A stretch of DNA of 64,000 nucleotides. It comes from Heterobilharzia americana. Taxonomy: Eukaryota; Platyhelminthes; Trematoda; Strigeidida; Schistosomatidae. The notes under the pieces are model-generated. The model did not search any database and was not told where the DNA came from. It saw only the letters and a program-made list of their open reading frames with translations. Shown here piece by piece: positions 37,765 through 50,168 of this stretch (positions are counted from its first letter, which is position 1; the number at the start of each line of letters is the position of its first letter). Location of the stretch: NCBI GenBank assembly GCA_944470555.2, contig OX104130.1, positions 55,523,491 to 55,587,490 of the forward strand, written 5' to 3'. The position numbers and the translations under genes were made by a program.

Positions 37765-37870
37765 CGTACAGCAGTTGGTAAAACACCGGGCTGGAAACCC
37801 TGTGATCACTGCTTCGAATCCTAGCAGGAGCAAATTTCCCATCTCAATTTGAAACATCATCCAGTATCAG
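37765..37870 (+). repeat. tRNA-like SINE head, degraded
   Basis: 'cagcagttggtaaaacaccg' resembles box A with a D-arm, and 'gcttcgaatcctagcaggag' (37811-37830) carries a B-box-like GCTTCGAATCC with correct spacing. There is no hammerhead core after it. Probably a decayed short repeat of the same general kind as at 23990. Confidence 0.5.
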
Positions 37871-38419
37871 TAGTAGTCTGTCAAACTACGGCTGTCTCAG
37901 ATATTCAAAATGATAATTAACTTTCCACCAAACTGGTAACTATAATCCAATTTTAACTGCATAATCTATTGGCAGTCTAGTGGTTTTATATTACTGGTTT
38001 CTTATCCCTATGCTTGCCATTCATTTCTTCCTGCTCTAACTATCATCGGAGTTTTTCATCCGAACAACTGTATTTAAACGTTCTTGTTGTTTCCCTTTCT
38101 TCACTTTTTCAGTATGCGTTTATGACAGCTATAATTTGTGAATCCAGATCTGACCCTAAGCACTTTTGAAGCGGTTACTTAATTATCACTTGTATTCGTT
38201 TTTATGCTTCAAGGTTTACTGTCTCTTGAAATTAAGCATACAAAAATCGATGTCTTGATATTATGGTTAGCATCATGACATATCAAATGTAGGTACTTGT
38301 AAATAGTCACATCGACCTTGAGAAATCATAATTCAGTAAAGGCATTCAACTATATTCTTGTATCAGTCATTGTATATAAATCAACAATAAGCAAGGACCA
38401 AACTACACTCGATGACCGA
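37871..38419. other. Intergenic, no recognisable feature
   Basis: AT-rich spacer. Nothing supportable seen. Confidence 0.4.
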
Positions 38420-39085
38420 CTGACTGACTGGCACTGACAAAATCAACGTAGAAGTTCGCTCATAGATGTATCCACTCAAGTTGTTACACTTCACAGTAGT
38501 ACACAAAGGACAGTTGGATAAAAAAGGAGTGAATCGAAGAAAATAAAATGATGTGAAAGAATAAACAAGGTGATGATGAAGGTTAGGGTGGATATTCAAG
38601 GTTGAGACGGTGTCAAGAAGTGAATACATCTGCGCCACTAAGACCCATTTTCAACCATGTCACCAAGAGTTCTCAACCTCTGATTCCTTTCGTCTCGCGG
38701 ATCTCAACCAGACAGCCTATATCTCCCCATATGACTCAGACCAACAGTGTGAGACTTCATCGGCTGGTGCCAGGTCTTGGTTTGCCACCCTGAACTGCCT
38801 TCCAATCTAATTCAACTTCTCCCAGCATGACACGTCGGGTAGGTGGTTGGTTGTTTGGCATTCTGAGTACATGTTCAAGTCACCTCAGTCGACTAAGGTT
38901 CACAACGTCATCAATCAACTTGGCTCTCTTGCTTAGTGCACTTCGTCTGACCTCAAAGTTGCTCACACGTTGATTCCACCAAACGTGAACATTGTTATTG
39001 TGTTTAAGAAAAGCTTGTGTTACATTTTCCTTAAGCCAATGATGAGACTCAGACAGCTATGTTTGCCCAAAGTGGTCTATGAGAC
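38420..39085 (-). pseudogene. LINE ORF2 C-terminus and 3' UTR, degraded
   Basis: On the minus strand from about 39000 downward the reading gives 'WWNQRVSNFEVRRSALSKRA', 'LSRLR.LEHVLRMPNNQPP', 'TRRVMLGEVELDWKAVQGGK' and then 'GADVFTS', followed by a T-rich 3' part. This is the C-terminal '(R/W)...RVSN.EVR...L, LRWLGHVLRMP, PRR.L..E...W...RGG' block of a schistosome LINE family. The same family end occurs at 59585-60300 and 63185-63730 on the plus strand. Stops show that it is dead. Confidence 0.75.
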
Positions 39086-39254
39086 CCATGTTTTTCATCT
39101 CATACAGTAGGGAGCTGGGTTGATAGACAAAAAGCCTGCAGAAAACACGATGTCCGAGATTTTAATTTTCTTAGACTTCATCATTTGAATGTTAAATAAA
39201 CTAATAGAATTACTGTTCTGTATCGCTTCACGTCACTACTTTGAAGCTGTGAGT

Positions 39255-39315
39255 TACCGATGGGGGTCACATAGATTTGAGGAACCAGATAGCATCACTG
39301 GTCTCTACACAAAAA
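39255..39315 (+). repeat. Short repeat related to 39540-39600
   Basis: 'gatttgaggaaccagatagc' followed by 'atcactggtctctacac' matches 'agtttgagcagccagatagt' followed by 'atcattagccctcatac' at about 39554-39590. It is likely the body of a tRNA-headed SINE whose head is lost here. Confidence 0.5.
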
Positions 39316-39469
39316 AGTGCATATTTCATGTAACTGTAAATACTGACAAACAATCTATTATTGCATGGCATTCTAGTTGTTATGCGGTTGTAGAGAAACT
39401 ATGAAATGACATCATCTTACAATATTTACTGCTTGACACCTTATTTGAACTCATAAAAGGGGCATACTG

Positions 39470-39600
39470 CTTCAGTGGGGATATGGTTCATTGGTTTAGG
39501 AAGATGACTCTTATCCAGAGTGTCAAGGGTTCGACCCCCGCCTGACCTACAGAAGTTTGAGCAGCCAGATAGTATCATTAGCCCTCATACAATAGTTGTG
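39470..39600 (+). repeat. tRNA-derived SINE with perfect B box
   Basis: Box-A-like 'tggttcattgg' (39484-39494) and a perfect polymerase III B box GGTTCGACCCC (39528-39538) are followed by a body shared with 39255-39315. I tested it as a tRNA gene: the acceptor strands do not pair and the anticodon arm is poor, so a SINE head is the better reading. Confidence 0.6.
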
Positions 39601-40339
39601 ACTCGTGGCTTACTGGACGAATGTGTATAAGGTTCCTGATTGGATTTCATCCTTTCTACATACTGTTTTAAGTGTATACGGTTGTCGAGACACATGTGTG
39701 TACTGCAGTTCAGTGATAGATATTCAAGCAAAGCTGGAATTTGATGATTTAGAAAGATTCGTTCGTTCGGTAAATGATATTCACTATATTCTTCCCAATA
39801 AATGTAGGCGAAAAACGAGTGGAACGTACTCAGCAACCTTACTCACTTTTGTGTAGTAAATAGTAAGCCACATCTATTGTGTGAAGGCTAATGATACTAC
39901 TTGGCTACGCAAAACTCAGTAGGTGGAGAGAGGTTTGGAACGGGTGGCCCACTGGTTGAAAGTCAGCTTCCTAAGCCAATGAATCACAAGTGGATCTGTT
40001 GAAAGTTGAAAAAACAGGTGGTTTTGTCTAACGTAGCGCTGTTCAGTGTAAATGGTTTGATAAACGGTTTGAAAAATCTAGAATCATCTCTTCAGAAATC
40101 AAGTTATCATTTATTAGCTTGAAGATTGTTAGCATCGGCTTTTTATAACTTTGATAGAGCTGTTAGCACTGTGTAGCGAAACTTCAGTTACAACAACCTT
40201 GTTTTGTTTTATGCTCATTGAGAAATATCAATACCTAAATAATACTGAATTTCAGTGATATTTCCCATAAGTTATGTGAACACATTGGGTTTTTGTATGA
40301 ACTCGAATTTGAAAAACATTTTGAAAATCATATTATAGT
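39601..40339. other. Intergenic, no recognisable gene
   Basis: Overlapping 83-codon frames on both strands at 39585-39856 have no known domain. Nothing else supportable. Confidence 0.35.
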
Positions 40340-40480
40340 TCGCTTGGTGGCTGGCAGTGAGATCGAGGACGTACATTTCCGCCTATCTGGGACTCGTCAG
40401 CACTCCAGTCCTCACTGAGACTCGTATCTCGCACCCATAGCTTAAGACGTCATCTGCTAGTCTACTGGGGCACAAGAGCC
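40340..40480 (-). repeat. SM-alpha-like SINE with weakened hammerhead
   Basis: On the minus strand, a head is followed by 'gagtg', 'ctgacgagtcc', 'cagata', 'ggcggaaa', 'tgtacgtc' and the tail 'cactgccagccacc'. The core CTGACGA (40394-40400) and GAAA (40376-40379) are kept and the GTC cleavage triplet is present. However, stem II has only two pairs (GTCC against GGCG) and stem I no longer pairs. Confidence 0.65.
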
Positions 40481-42045
40481 ACCTCTTGTGTAACGGGCAT
40501 CAGTTGTTCATTGACACTGTTTTTATACTGGCTCGAATTGCCCGCTCTCTGTTGGTGGATGGGCTCCTGTTTGGATGCATTTCGACGCAGTGTAGCGACG
40601 GGAAATTGCGAGTTACAATCAACAAACATTTGGAAATATCTGATGCATACAAATGCTTAGGTGATAAATTATGTATATGCATGATTTGTTTTAAGCTGAG
40701 GATTAGTTAAGACTGCTGAATACTGAGTGCCTTATTCATTACTATGACTAAGTGATAATTACTGATGAAACTCAACACTTCAAAGACATAACGGTACATA
40801 ACGAGTGACAGTTAAACAGCATGGATGACCCACAACTTATTAGTGTAAGTACTATATAAATGAGTGACTTCAAATGCCACTTTACTAACTACTGAAACGA
40901 CCATTCAAGTTTTGTTATTTTGGTTTGAAAAACCTAGTTGGTTATTTTAGTAAATATCAAGGTGGTCTTTTAAGTTATTCAAATAAATTATTTATTTGCT
41001 AACAAATTTTAACAAGAGTTAAAAACGATTAAAAACTTCATAACAAGATGTCACAAAATGGTATACGAAAATTATCGAGGCTTTCTAGATACTGAGCTAC
41101 ATTTTGAACAACTCAAAAAATCGACTCACCAGTGATTTTTGATTCAGCAAATGAGTTCAGCAATTCAATGGTGATTAGATGTTTTAAAAATTATAGTGCA
41201 GTGATGTATGAAGGAAAATGATTATCCTAGGAAGTTTATAGATAACCTCAAAACAAAGTAACACGAACAACTGAACTGAACAACCTTGAAATGAAAGTTT
41301 CGTTTCTATTTCTACCTTTCAAAAGGGGGATTTGATTTACAGAGTGAATGGGAGCATAAGAACTGAACAAAAGATTACCATCCCAGTAGCGAAATTAATC
41401 AACCTAGTCACTGGCAGTCGACAGAACTTCAGCTGACATCATTTACAGTTGTACTGACCGATTCACGTGTACCTGGTCGAACAACTACATTGGGAAGACA
41501 TAAAGGCGGGTTGTGCCTTATTTTGTGAAGGTATCTTAAATAAATTATGCACCAATGGACCGAATAACCTTGAAAATTCTATTGCTAAGCATTTGATGAA
41601 TAAATGATGCAGAAAAACCTTGGATGTATATATGATGATCGATAAAGAACTGTGTTTTCTTACCTAGCTTCTGCTATACGAATGTCATAGTAACCACTGA
41701 TTTTGTTTTATTTTAAAATGTTAACCCTCCATGTTCTCATCGTTTCATACTCTTTTTACACAATCGGATGGGTTATTACAAAATTAACTCAAATTTTGTT
41801 ACCACAGGAGTAATAGTAGACCTTAAACTACCCCAATTTAAGCCTTGCATTCACATCAGTAAGTTTACCATAGATACCCAAGTTATCGCTCCCTTCCATT
41901 TTTCGATCACTCGCATCTAACAGTACAACAATCCGACTTGAATAACCTTGGCTCTAGTCAGTAATTTAATTCATCTGGAATGCTGAGTATACATCGTCTC
42001 ATTCGGTGTGACGGCCTCGTAGTAGATATTTTATACTGTATTCGT

Positions 42046-42047
<2 letters not shown>
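40481..42047. other. Intergenic, no recognisable gene
   Basis: About 1.6 kb of AT-rich sequence with short uninformative frames at 40486-40710. Confidence 0.4.
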
Positions 42048-42100
<53 letters not shown>

Positions 42101-42152
42101 TATATATGTATATATATACATATATATATATATCACATATATATATGTATAT
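42048..42152. repeat. (TA)n microsatellite with ATG-containing variants
   Basis: A run of TA dinucleotides, about 50 bp pure and then interrupted by GCA, TGT, ACA and CAC variants. It lies directly against the 5' end of RTE copy F. Confidence 0.95.
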
Positions 42153-42410
42153 TGAAAAACCTCGCCTGGTTAACTAGTTCACTAGTTACTAGCCAGTCCT
42201 AAGCCCTCATAAAGAGGGAAGGTTGGGCATACGGCTGGCAACCCTACCCCGTAAAACAAATCCAATACCTAAAAAACTTCAAAGCACAAACAAAATATAA
42301 AAAATAATAACAAAATTACTCCTCCCTGGAATCGGAGAGGCGAAATGACGCCAGTTGGTGAAAGCCCACAGGAAGCCAATTGACCAGGCCGATGTGTCTT
42401 CTCTCCCTCG

Positions 42411-43608
42411 ATGAAAGCGAGAGTAAACGTGGAGACATGCAATGTCCGCACCATGTTTGAACCCAGCAAGGCAACCCAGATTGCAAACGAGATGAGAAGG
42501 TATCACATTGAAGTGCTAGGAATTTGCGAAAGCAGATGGAATGGGAGTACAGTCTCCAAACTGTCAACTGGAGAATCAATAATCTACTCCAATATTGTCA
42601 CCCACACGACAACCAAGAACGAGCATACTGGGCTTTGGAGTGGCTATCATGATGTCCCCAACAGCATTGAAGGCTTTCTCTCATGCAGTGGGAACCAATC
42701 TCCCTCCTGCAGAATCATGACACCAAGATTCAAATCAAAAGGAAGGAAAGACGCAATCATACAATGCTACACTATGCACCTACAAATAATGCAGATGAAG
42801 AGAAGTTGGAGGAATTCTACAGACAACTGCAATCAACACTGGACAAGACTCCACCCCAGTTGGCCACATCAAAATTCTAATGGGCGACATGAATGCCAAA
42901 CTGGGAGGGGACAACACAGGAAGAGAACTAACCATGGGTCGAGAAGTGCTCGGTGAGGTGATGAAAGAGAATGGAGAATTGTTTGCAGAATTCTGTGCAT
43001 TCAACGATTTGGTGATTGGAGTCAGGCAGTGTGTTCAAGCACAAGGATATTCACAAAGCGAGCGAAATGGATTTCACCAGACACCAGGACACACACCGAA
43101 AATCAGATCGACTTTATCTCAATCTGTACAAAGTGGAGACGCAGTCTACTTGACACAAGATCAGGAGGAGGAGGAGGAGGAGGAGCAGATGTAGGCTCAC
43201 ACCATTCACTATCTAGTGCAAGGAACCAAACTTCAAATCAAGTTTAAAGCCTTCAAGGAAGCTGGTGATAGACCGCAGTTCAAGTACAGCACTCGGAAAC
43301 TGAAGGATGAAACTACAAAGGAGATCTTCACGGCAGCCATCAAGACAAAATGGGAGATATCGAAGAACATCCATGAAGAAACCTGTGTGGAAGAACACTG
43401 GAAGTCTTTGAAAGCTACGTGGAAAGAAACCTGCACAGCCGTATTAGGAAGGAAGAAGGTGGAAGACAACGAATGGATCTCAACGGATACCTGGAAGCTT
43501 ATGGAGGAGAGGAGGATGGTGAAGCAGAAGATAAAGCAGTGCAAGGATGCTCAACGACAAGAGGAACTGAGCACAATGTATAAAACACTACACTGGACAA
43601 GGAAGTGA
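42411..43608 (+). pseudogene. Endonuclease and linker of RTE copy F
   Basis: Frame 1 (42411-42956) begins MKARVNVETCNVRTMFEPSK with YHIEVLGICESRWNG near residue 31. The family TWNVRTM block is changed to TCNVRTM. After a shift, frame 42880-43194 gives MGDMNAKLGGDNTGRELTMG and the VRQCVQAQG segment. A GGA repeat near 43165-43187 sits in the region leading to the SHHSLSS block. Frame 43216-43608 is the long basic linker (KFKAFKEAGDRPQFKY, EEHWKSLKATWKETC, WISTDTWKL), open for 130 codons and ending with LHWTRK. Several shifts rule out function. Confidence 0.82.
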
Positions 43609-44337
43609 AGAAGAGTGCACGCGAAGACAAAAGACACTTCTACGAAACACTGACAAGTGAAGCAGAACAGGCTGCAGGTAGGAGAGACACAGACCTGACA
43701 ACATTATATCAAATGACCAGGTTACTATCTGGGAGGGAAGAGACCAACGCAGATCAAACCAATAAAAGGTGATGAAGGAAATTCAATTACCAAAGAAGAG
43801 AAACAAAGGAAACGATGAACCGACCACTTCAGAAAGCTGTTGAACCGACCACCACCAACACCACCTGGACTTCGTCCACAAATACCACCTGCAGCCCAGC
43901 CACAGAACTACCAGTGAACAAAATCCTTCAGCAAAAGTCGAAGTCCTGAGCGCCATAAAGCTACTGAAATGTGGAAAAGCAGCAAGACCAGATGGAATCC
44001 CGCCACAAGCAGAGAACAGACGCAGAGACAACAGCCGACATGCTCACACCACACCACTATTGTAGAAGGTGTGGAAGGAAGAGAAGGTACCTGGCGATTG
44101 GAAGAGGGGTTACCTTGTCAAACTCCCGAAGAAAGGAGACCTCAGTGTTTGCAAGAACTGGCGAGGAATCACTCTCCTGTCCACCCAAAGCAAGCAAAAT
44201 ATTAAGCCGCATCATCCTGGAGAGGCTAAAGGATGCACTGGATTCAAAATTACGACCGGAACAGGTAGGCTTCAGGAAGTACAAATCATGTGTGGACCAA
44301 ATTGCAACGCTACACTACACATCATCATAGAACAGAG
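43609..44337 (+). pseudogene. Partial RT of RTE copy F
   Basis: Frames at 43969-44350 contain the GDWKRGYLVKLPKKGD block, written here in two frames, and the KILSRIILERLKDALDSKLR segment. The A motif and everything after it are absent because the element ends at 44337. The long frame ends in a few codons of duplicated-block sequence. Confidence 0.8.
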
Positions 44338-45299
44338 TAATAATTCTTAGGAGTCAAAATTCTATCAAGAAAACACTGGCTCTACACCAAAGAGTAAGAT
44401 TTTACGCATTAGAAAAGATAAAATTAATCCTGAATGAATTACCCATCATTCCATATACAAAGACGGTTGTGTTGTATTAGGCAACAATCCTAGTGATAAA
44501 TCGTACAAAAGATGTTATAACCTAAACAGCTGTGTGATAAAATCTTTGATCTAAGTGATGAGTGACACGGGTCTGAATCTCTGAAAGAACATGAGTTTCC
44601 ATGGAGTTGAAGATATGTCTTGACGGTGGTAAATGCTAACAAGATACCCATCATTTGTAGCTCCCTGGCAGTTGACTACTCACGTTCAGTACAGTTTTAC
44701 TTCAGCTTTTACGTTTACTGGTTAGTGACGTGACTGGAGCAACGATTCGATGAATTTCAGAATCCTACTTTATTAAATTACCAATGCCAATTAGCGGTCA
44801 GTAGTCTAATCTTTTCGTTCTTAAAACATACATTCATGCCTAAGGAAGCGTACAATACTCCACGAATCTGAATAGTACCATACATTCAACTGAGATTATT
44901 AATTTCAGGCACTAAACTAAACCATTTCGACTCACACAGAGATGGCTTCATTCAATGTACTTGACCGACTGTTGATTTCGTCGTCTTATAACACTTCTAA
45001 ACGCATTGATTGTTCACTGGAGGATAAGTAACTTCATGTTGTCTAGTCCTAAGTGCTGGCCGAATTCTATTCGTCATTTTACAGTGTGGTCATCAGTCTA
45101 AGGAACTCACCATCGCGATGTACTGAAATAGAAGTTATCTGAATAGAGGCAATAAGCCCTTGACCTACGTTCCTTGCTTTTTGGCACTCTTCAGTAAAGG
45201 GTATCGATAGAATTCGATGAGGCCTTGGACAAGATCATATGAAGTTGATTACCTTCAGATGACCAATCAATGTACCTAGCCCATCCCTGTAGGTCGACT

Positions 45300-45420
45300 G
45301 CACCCCGAATACCTCAGTAGTATTGTCTCTGACTGCACCCTTCAGTGACATGGGTTCGAATCTTGGGCGGGACGCCAGTTATACTGAAGTGTCAAATACG
45401 CCTTATGGACAGGTGCAAAA
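45300..45420 (+). repeat. tRNA-like SINE head, degraded (also at 54420-54540)
   Basis: A B-box-like 'gggttcgaatct' (45352-45363) lies 40-50 bp after a weak A-box-like stretch, followed by 'gggcgggacgccagttatac'. No hammerhead or full cloverleaf is seen. The same sequence occurs at 54471-54482 in the second block. Confidence 0.4.
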
Positions 45421-47449
45421 AAGCCCCGAACCTAGGTCCACTGCTTCTTGCCGATTACCTCCGTTTAACTAGCTCCTAAGTGCGTTTTAATCTCATCATG
45501 TTGACTCGTCTGGAAGTATTCACTACCTTTGTGAAGTAAATGGATTTGTTCATAACTACTGTTGAATTACTCTTGTTAGGTTCGGTAGTGTTTATGGTGT
45601 TATCATTTCTAAGTTCCTTCGTTTCCGGTTTTCTCGAATTCTTATAATTTAGTGCAAATGCACATTGTAATTGGACTCGTTCAGTAGATGGCTTACTGTT
45701 GAACTTAATACTACTTCTGTTCTAGGGGTAACATCTTCAGGTTTTAATCAACTTACAGCTACGTTGAACTTAATTCGTTTCTCGACGATTTTCATTTCAT
45801 TTGGGTTTAATACTCTACTTCAGAGGTTTGGTCATCCATTTTGATCTGTCGGTAGTTTACGGTTCTTCGTCGGTAACTTCAGTCTTCTCATCGAGAAATT
45901 TCTGTAATAATTTTTGTTTATTTACTGAGAGCAGCTGGTTTCACTTTATTGGACGGTTCAATCAGAAAATTCGTCTCTTCTGTTTACTATCTTCATGATC
46001 TGGATTTGAGTAGTTCAATTTCATAGTTAGTACAGGTTGGTTTTTTTTAGCAATCTAGTGAATTCCTACTTTTAAACAGAGTCTACTGACTCCTTCAACT
46101 ACCGCTCTAATCCTGTCCGTTGGAATGGGCATACGCAGATAACGCCCAGGTTCTAGTCCCCTACCAATTTACTGTAATCTCTCTTGTAACAATGATTTCT
46201 GAGCAAATACCTTTTTGACAAATAACCCAGCATCCTTCGTAAATCCGTTTTGAGAAGTAACCTTAAATTTATTTCCAGACTATTTAACACTAAGAAGTCC
46301 AGCTTGGAAGGGACTTTTAGGATAGCATAATTACTGTTCATCACAGAAACAATCTGCAAATATATCAGTCATGATAATTTATATAAGCGTATAATTTATG
46401 CACCGTAGTGGCATGTAACTCCATACTAGATTAGTCGATTTGATACAACACACAGTAATATAATATTATTTACTAGATGATTTCAAGCAGAATTTATTGC
46501 TCATAATCATGTATAATCATGAACTAGTATTAAATTCAGTGGATATCTTCCTTCTGAACAAGTCCAAGCACAAAGTCTATTTTTATACTAAAGCATAAGA
46601 ATTTAAAAAAAAAAAAAAAAAAAGTGAAGAACCTAATAAATAATAACAACATGAATATCGCTAAATCTAACAAGATTGATTCAACAGTATTTATTAACAA
46701 ATTCACTTACTTCTCAAAAACTGTTAATTAACCCTTCCAAACGAGTTCATGTGATGAGATTAAAAAGCCTGTTATAGATGTTATAAAACTAAGAAATCAA
46801 CAGTCGATTTAATAAGCCGAAATAAGCCATCTCCGTGTGAGTTATACAGTCTTTTTTTAATGGGTAAAGTTTGTTGTTTACCTGTCTTTAAAAAAAAAGG
46901 TGATAAATTCTGCTCATAACGTCATCATCTAGTAAGTAATACTATGTAATTGTGTGCTATATCAAATAGACTAATTTAATATGGAATAGTTATGACACAT
47001 TTTAACACAAATATCAAAATGCAGTTTCGTATATATCCAACAATATCGAAAAATATCAATAAGTATTTATATCAATTTACTGCAGATACTCTCTATGACA
47101 GTAGAACAGTTTCATATTTTTAAAAAACGATGAAGAGATTTTTTCATTTCAAAAATACTTTCATAACTATTTCGATTTCATTTGAAGAGATAAAGTGAAT
47201 ATATTGCATCTTGGTTATAATTATCAACCATGACGGTCAGAACGAGCTTGAAAGCGACCAAGTAAGTGCCGATTTTTATTAATTTCTGCTATCCAACTGT
47301 GCTACAAGACTTCAAGAATTCTAATAATAGTTATTACATTTAATAATACGGTATTACATTATTATTCATTATATGTGCATCCAGTTGGAATGAGGAATAA
47401 AATATTGAGGAGACCAATTTCAGTTGGTCTTCAGTTCCCTATTAACTAA

Positions 47450-47659
47450 TCAAATTTTGAAAGGTATACTGACATCTACTTCTCAAATGTGGCTAAAGTT
47501 CACAAGGCTACATTTAATTTAAAGTGGAAATCTATAACAATTCCGGATGATTTATATCCAATTATTTTTGAAGATGGTAAACTGATTGGATCATTAAACG
47601 ATTGTATGATTCAGGCTTGGATTATTGATCCTCTCAGTTTACAATCAGGTATTCCTTGA
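47450..47659 (+). pseudogene. Unrecognised candidate coding segment, left-block copy
   Basis: Sixty-nine codons are open on the plus strand, ending at a TGA (47657-47659), with schistosome-like codon choice and a protein-like sequence (for example ITIPDDLYPIIFEDGKLIGS and DCMIQAWIIDPLSLQSG). I do not recognise the family. A CAG|GTATTC splice-donor-like site falls at the end of '...SLQSG', and in the next frame 'DDKDRKYLKENCSSRS' continues. A small start exon may lie at 47231 in this copy, but it has lost one base relative to the right-hand copy (56356) and so shifts frame. It could be a decayed gene, or the difference could be a read error. Confidence 0.3.
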
Positions 47660-48732
47660 TGATAAGGATAGGAAATATCTAAAAGAAAATTGCAGCTCGA
47701 GGTCAGTGGGCCCAGTGAAATAAAAGAGGTTACAGTCTGGTCGGCATACATGATCCATATTGTCCATTTTTCAATTTTAGTAAATGTTTCCCTTCACAAG
47801 AGACGAAAAGTTACTTATCAAAATCTACAAACTCGAGGGATTTACGTCAGCCGTCTACGAATACCTGTATACAATATCAGGTGCCCCGAACGTTATCATG
47901 TATATAATACTGTTTCACTGTGACAAATTTAATAGACAAACTTAAATGAAATCAGAAAAATAGAATGATCTTCACAGTCGAAGAAGCAAAATCGGAATGC
48001 ACTCAACATATACATGCACGTCTGTGCAGTAGGCAATGAGCAATACCTATTGTGTCGATGTTAATGATACTTTCTGCCTGCGCAGGTCTCGATAGGTTGA
48101 GTATGGTTCAAATCCATGATACATAGGTCGGAAGTCGAGTATCTAGACAAATGAACCACAGCTCCACAATCTCCCCAGAAGAGTGTAAAAAACTGTTATT
48201 TTACTTTATTACGTGTATAATAATCAATAACACGTATAATAGTTACTTTAATAATACTTTAAAAGTGGTACAAAGAGAAGGGAAGACTTCGATCAATATG
48301 TACACTATTTATTTGAATGAAGAAGTAAAACAAAGTCATCAAAGATCAACTCACAAATTTAAAGTAGTTCATTATTAAAGAATAAATTTACGTGTATCGC
48401 ATTTAGCAATGTATAAAAGGAGGGAGAAAATACACAGATGTATCAATACAAACCAAGTGCACATTTTTACATATAAAAATCTAATGCAAGCAGTAGAAGA
48501 AAATGAGTTAATTTATCGTAATTTCTTCCTTACTGAGAAATCCTTTATCTGTATCGAAATAACTTTACTCTTTGATTAAAGCAACAACTTAATCGCTGGG
48601 TAGTCAGTTGAATCAAGGAATGTATTCAAAATAGAAAATAACTACATTGAAAATTTCTAATGAGAATTTCAAACGGCAGTATTCATTAGTGGAGGATACA
48701 AACAGAATTACAGATATCATGATGAAATAAGC

Positions 48733-48736
<4 letters not shown>

Positions 48737-48787
<51 letters not shown>
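48737..48787. repeat. (TA)n at the edge of the assembly gap
   Basis: An uninterrupted TA run that ends at the first N. The matching run in the right-hand block is 57866-57923 and is bridged there. Confidence 0.95.
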
Positions 48788-49283
48788 NNNNNNNNNNNNN
48801 NNNNNNNNNNNNNNNNNNNNNNNNNNNNNNNNNNNNNNNNNNNNNNNNNNNNNNNNNNNNNNNNNNNNNNNNNNNNNNNNNNNNNNNNNNNNNNNNNNNN
48901 NNNNNNNNNNNNNNNNNNNNNNNNNNNNNNNNNNNNNNNNNNNNNNNNNNNNNNNNNNNNNNNNNNNNNNNNNNNNNNNNNNNNNNNNNNNNNNNNNNNN
49001 NNNNNNNNNNNNNNNNNNNNNNNNNNNNNNNNNNNNNNNNNNNNNNNNNNNNNNNNNNNNNNNNNNNNNNNNNNNNNNNNNNNNNNNNNNNNNNNNNNNN
49101 NNNNNNNNNNNNNNNNNNNNNNNNNNNNNNNNNNNNNNNNNNNNNNNNNNNNNNNNNNNNNNNNNNNNNNNNNNNNNNNNNNNNNNNNNNNNNNNNNNNN
49201 NNNNNNNNNNNNNNNNNNNNNNNNNNNNNNNNNNNNNNNNNNNNNNNNNNNNNNNNNNNNNNNNNNNNNNNNNNNNNNNNNNN
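48788..49283. other. Assembly gap (496 N)
   Basis: Undetermined bases. The left flank is a TA microsatellite and the right flank is the interior of an RTE LINE, both typical places for contigs to break. Open frames across it are meaningless. Confidence 1.
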
Positions 49284-49667
49284 CAGAAGATAAACCAGTG
49301 CAACGATGCTCAACGACAAGAGGAACTGAGCACAATGTATAAAACACTATACTGGACAAAGAAGTGAAGAAGAGTGCACGCGAAGACAAAGACACTTCTA
49401 CGAAACACTGGTAAGTGAAGCAGAACAGGTTGCAGGTAAGAGAGAAAAAAACCTGACGACATTGTATCAAATAACCAGGTTGCTATCTGAAAAGGAAGAG
49501 ATCAACACAGACGAAGCCAGTAAGAGATGATGACGGAAATTTAATTACGAAAGAAGAAAAAAAAAAGAAACAATGGGCCACCACTTCAAGAAGCTCTAGA
49601 ATCCACCACCAGCACCACCTGGACTTCGTCCACAAATACCACCTGCAGCACTGCTACTGAACTACAA

Positions 49668-50168
49668 GTGAACATAAATCCTCCAACAAAAATGGAAGTC
49701 CTGAACGCCATAAAGCTACTGAAATGTGGGAAGGCAGCAGGACCAGATGGAATCCCGCCACAAGCACTGAGAACAGACGCAGAGACAACAGCCGACATGC
49801 TCACCACACCACTATTGCAGAAGGTGTGGAAGGAAGAGAAGGTACCTGGCGATTGGAAGAGGGGTTACCTTGTCAAACTGCCGAAGAAGGGAGACCTCAG
49901 TGTTTGCAATAACTGGCGAGGAATCACTCTCCTGTCCACCCAAAGCAAGCAAAATATTAAGCCGCATCATCCTGGAGAGGCTAAAGGATGCACTGGATTC
50001 AAAATTACGACCGGAACAGGTAGGCTTCAGAAAGTACAGATCATGTGCAGACCAAATTGCAACGCTACACTACACATCATCATAGAACAGAGTATTGAAT
50101 GGCAGTCACTCTCTACCTCAACTTTATCGACTTTGAGAAGGCCTTTGACAGCGTCGACTAAGAAGTAA
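49668..50168 (+). pseudogene. Reverse transcriptase domain of RTE copy G, first part
   Basis: A 166-codon frame with LLKCGKAAGPDGIPPQAL, GDWKRGYLVKLPKKGDLSVC and NWRGITLLS, then the shifted segment KQNIKPHHPGEAKG shared with D and F. The A motif FIDFEKAFDSVD is present only in another frame and is followed by TAA at 50159-50161. The GVKQGCLLSPMIFLIVV box follows at 50299-50350. Confidence 0.85.

Larger units (their letters stand above)
42160..44337 (+). mobile_element. RTE-clade LINE copy F (SR2-like), 3' part missing
   Basis: The plus-strand element starts with the family 5' end at 42160 and runs through endonuclease, linker and part of the RT. It stops abruptly at 44337, where it is joined to the duplicated block. 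Where it overlaps copies D and G it differs from both by roughly 8-10%, so it is a separate, older copy. Translation starts at 42411 (MKARVNVETCNVRTMFEP). As in copy D, the 3' end is lost, which is unusual for a LINE. Confidence 0.9.
44338..48787. repeat. 4.45-kb duplicated block, left copy
   Basis: Matches 53457-57923 in direct orientation at about 99.5%. I counted around 20 differences by eye, most of them one-base indels. The left end joins RTE copy F with a 2-bp overlap (TA). The right end is (TA)n that runs into the assembly gap. It holds a tRNA-like B box (45352-45363), a poly-A run near 46606 and an unrecognised candidate coding segment (47450-47659). Confidence 0.95.

Noticed and set aside
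39470..39560. tRNA gene
   Set aside because: The B box is perfect, but the acceptor strands do not pair and the anticodon arm is poor. The body is shared with a nearby repeat, so it is a SINE head.
48613..49470. Frames of about 200-285 codons across the gap
   Set aside because: They consist of undetermined residues from 496 N flanked by TA-repeat Tyr-Ile codons. They carry no information.
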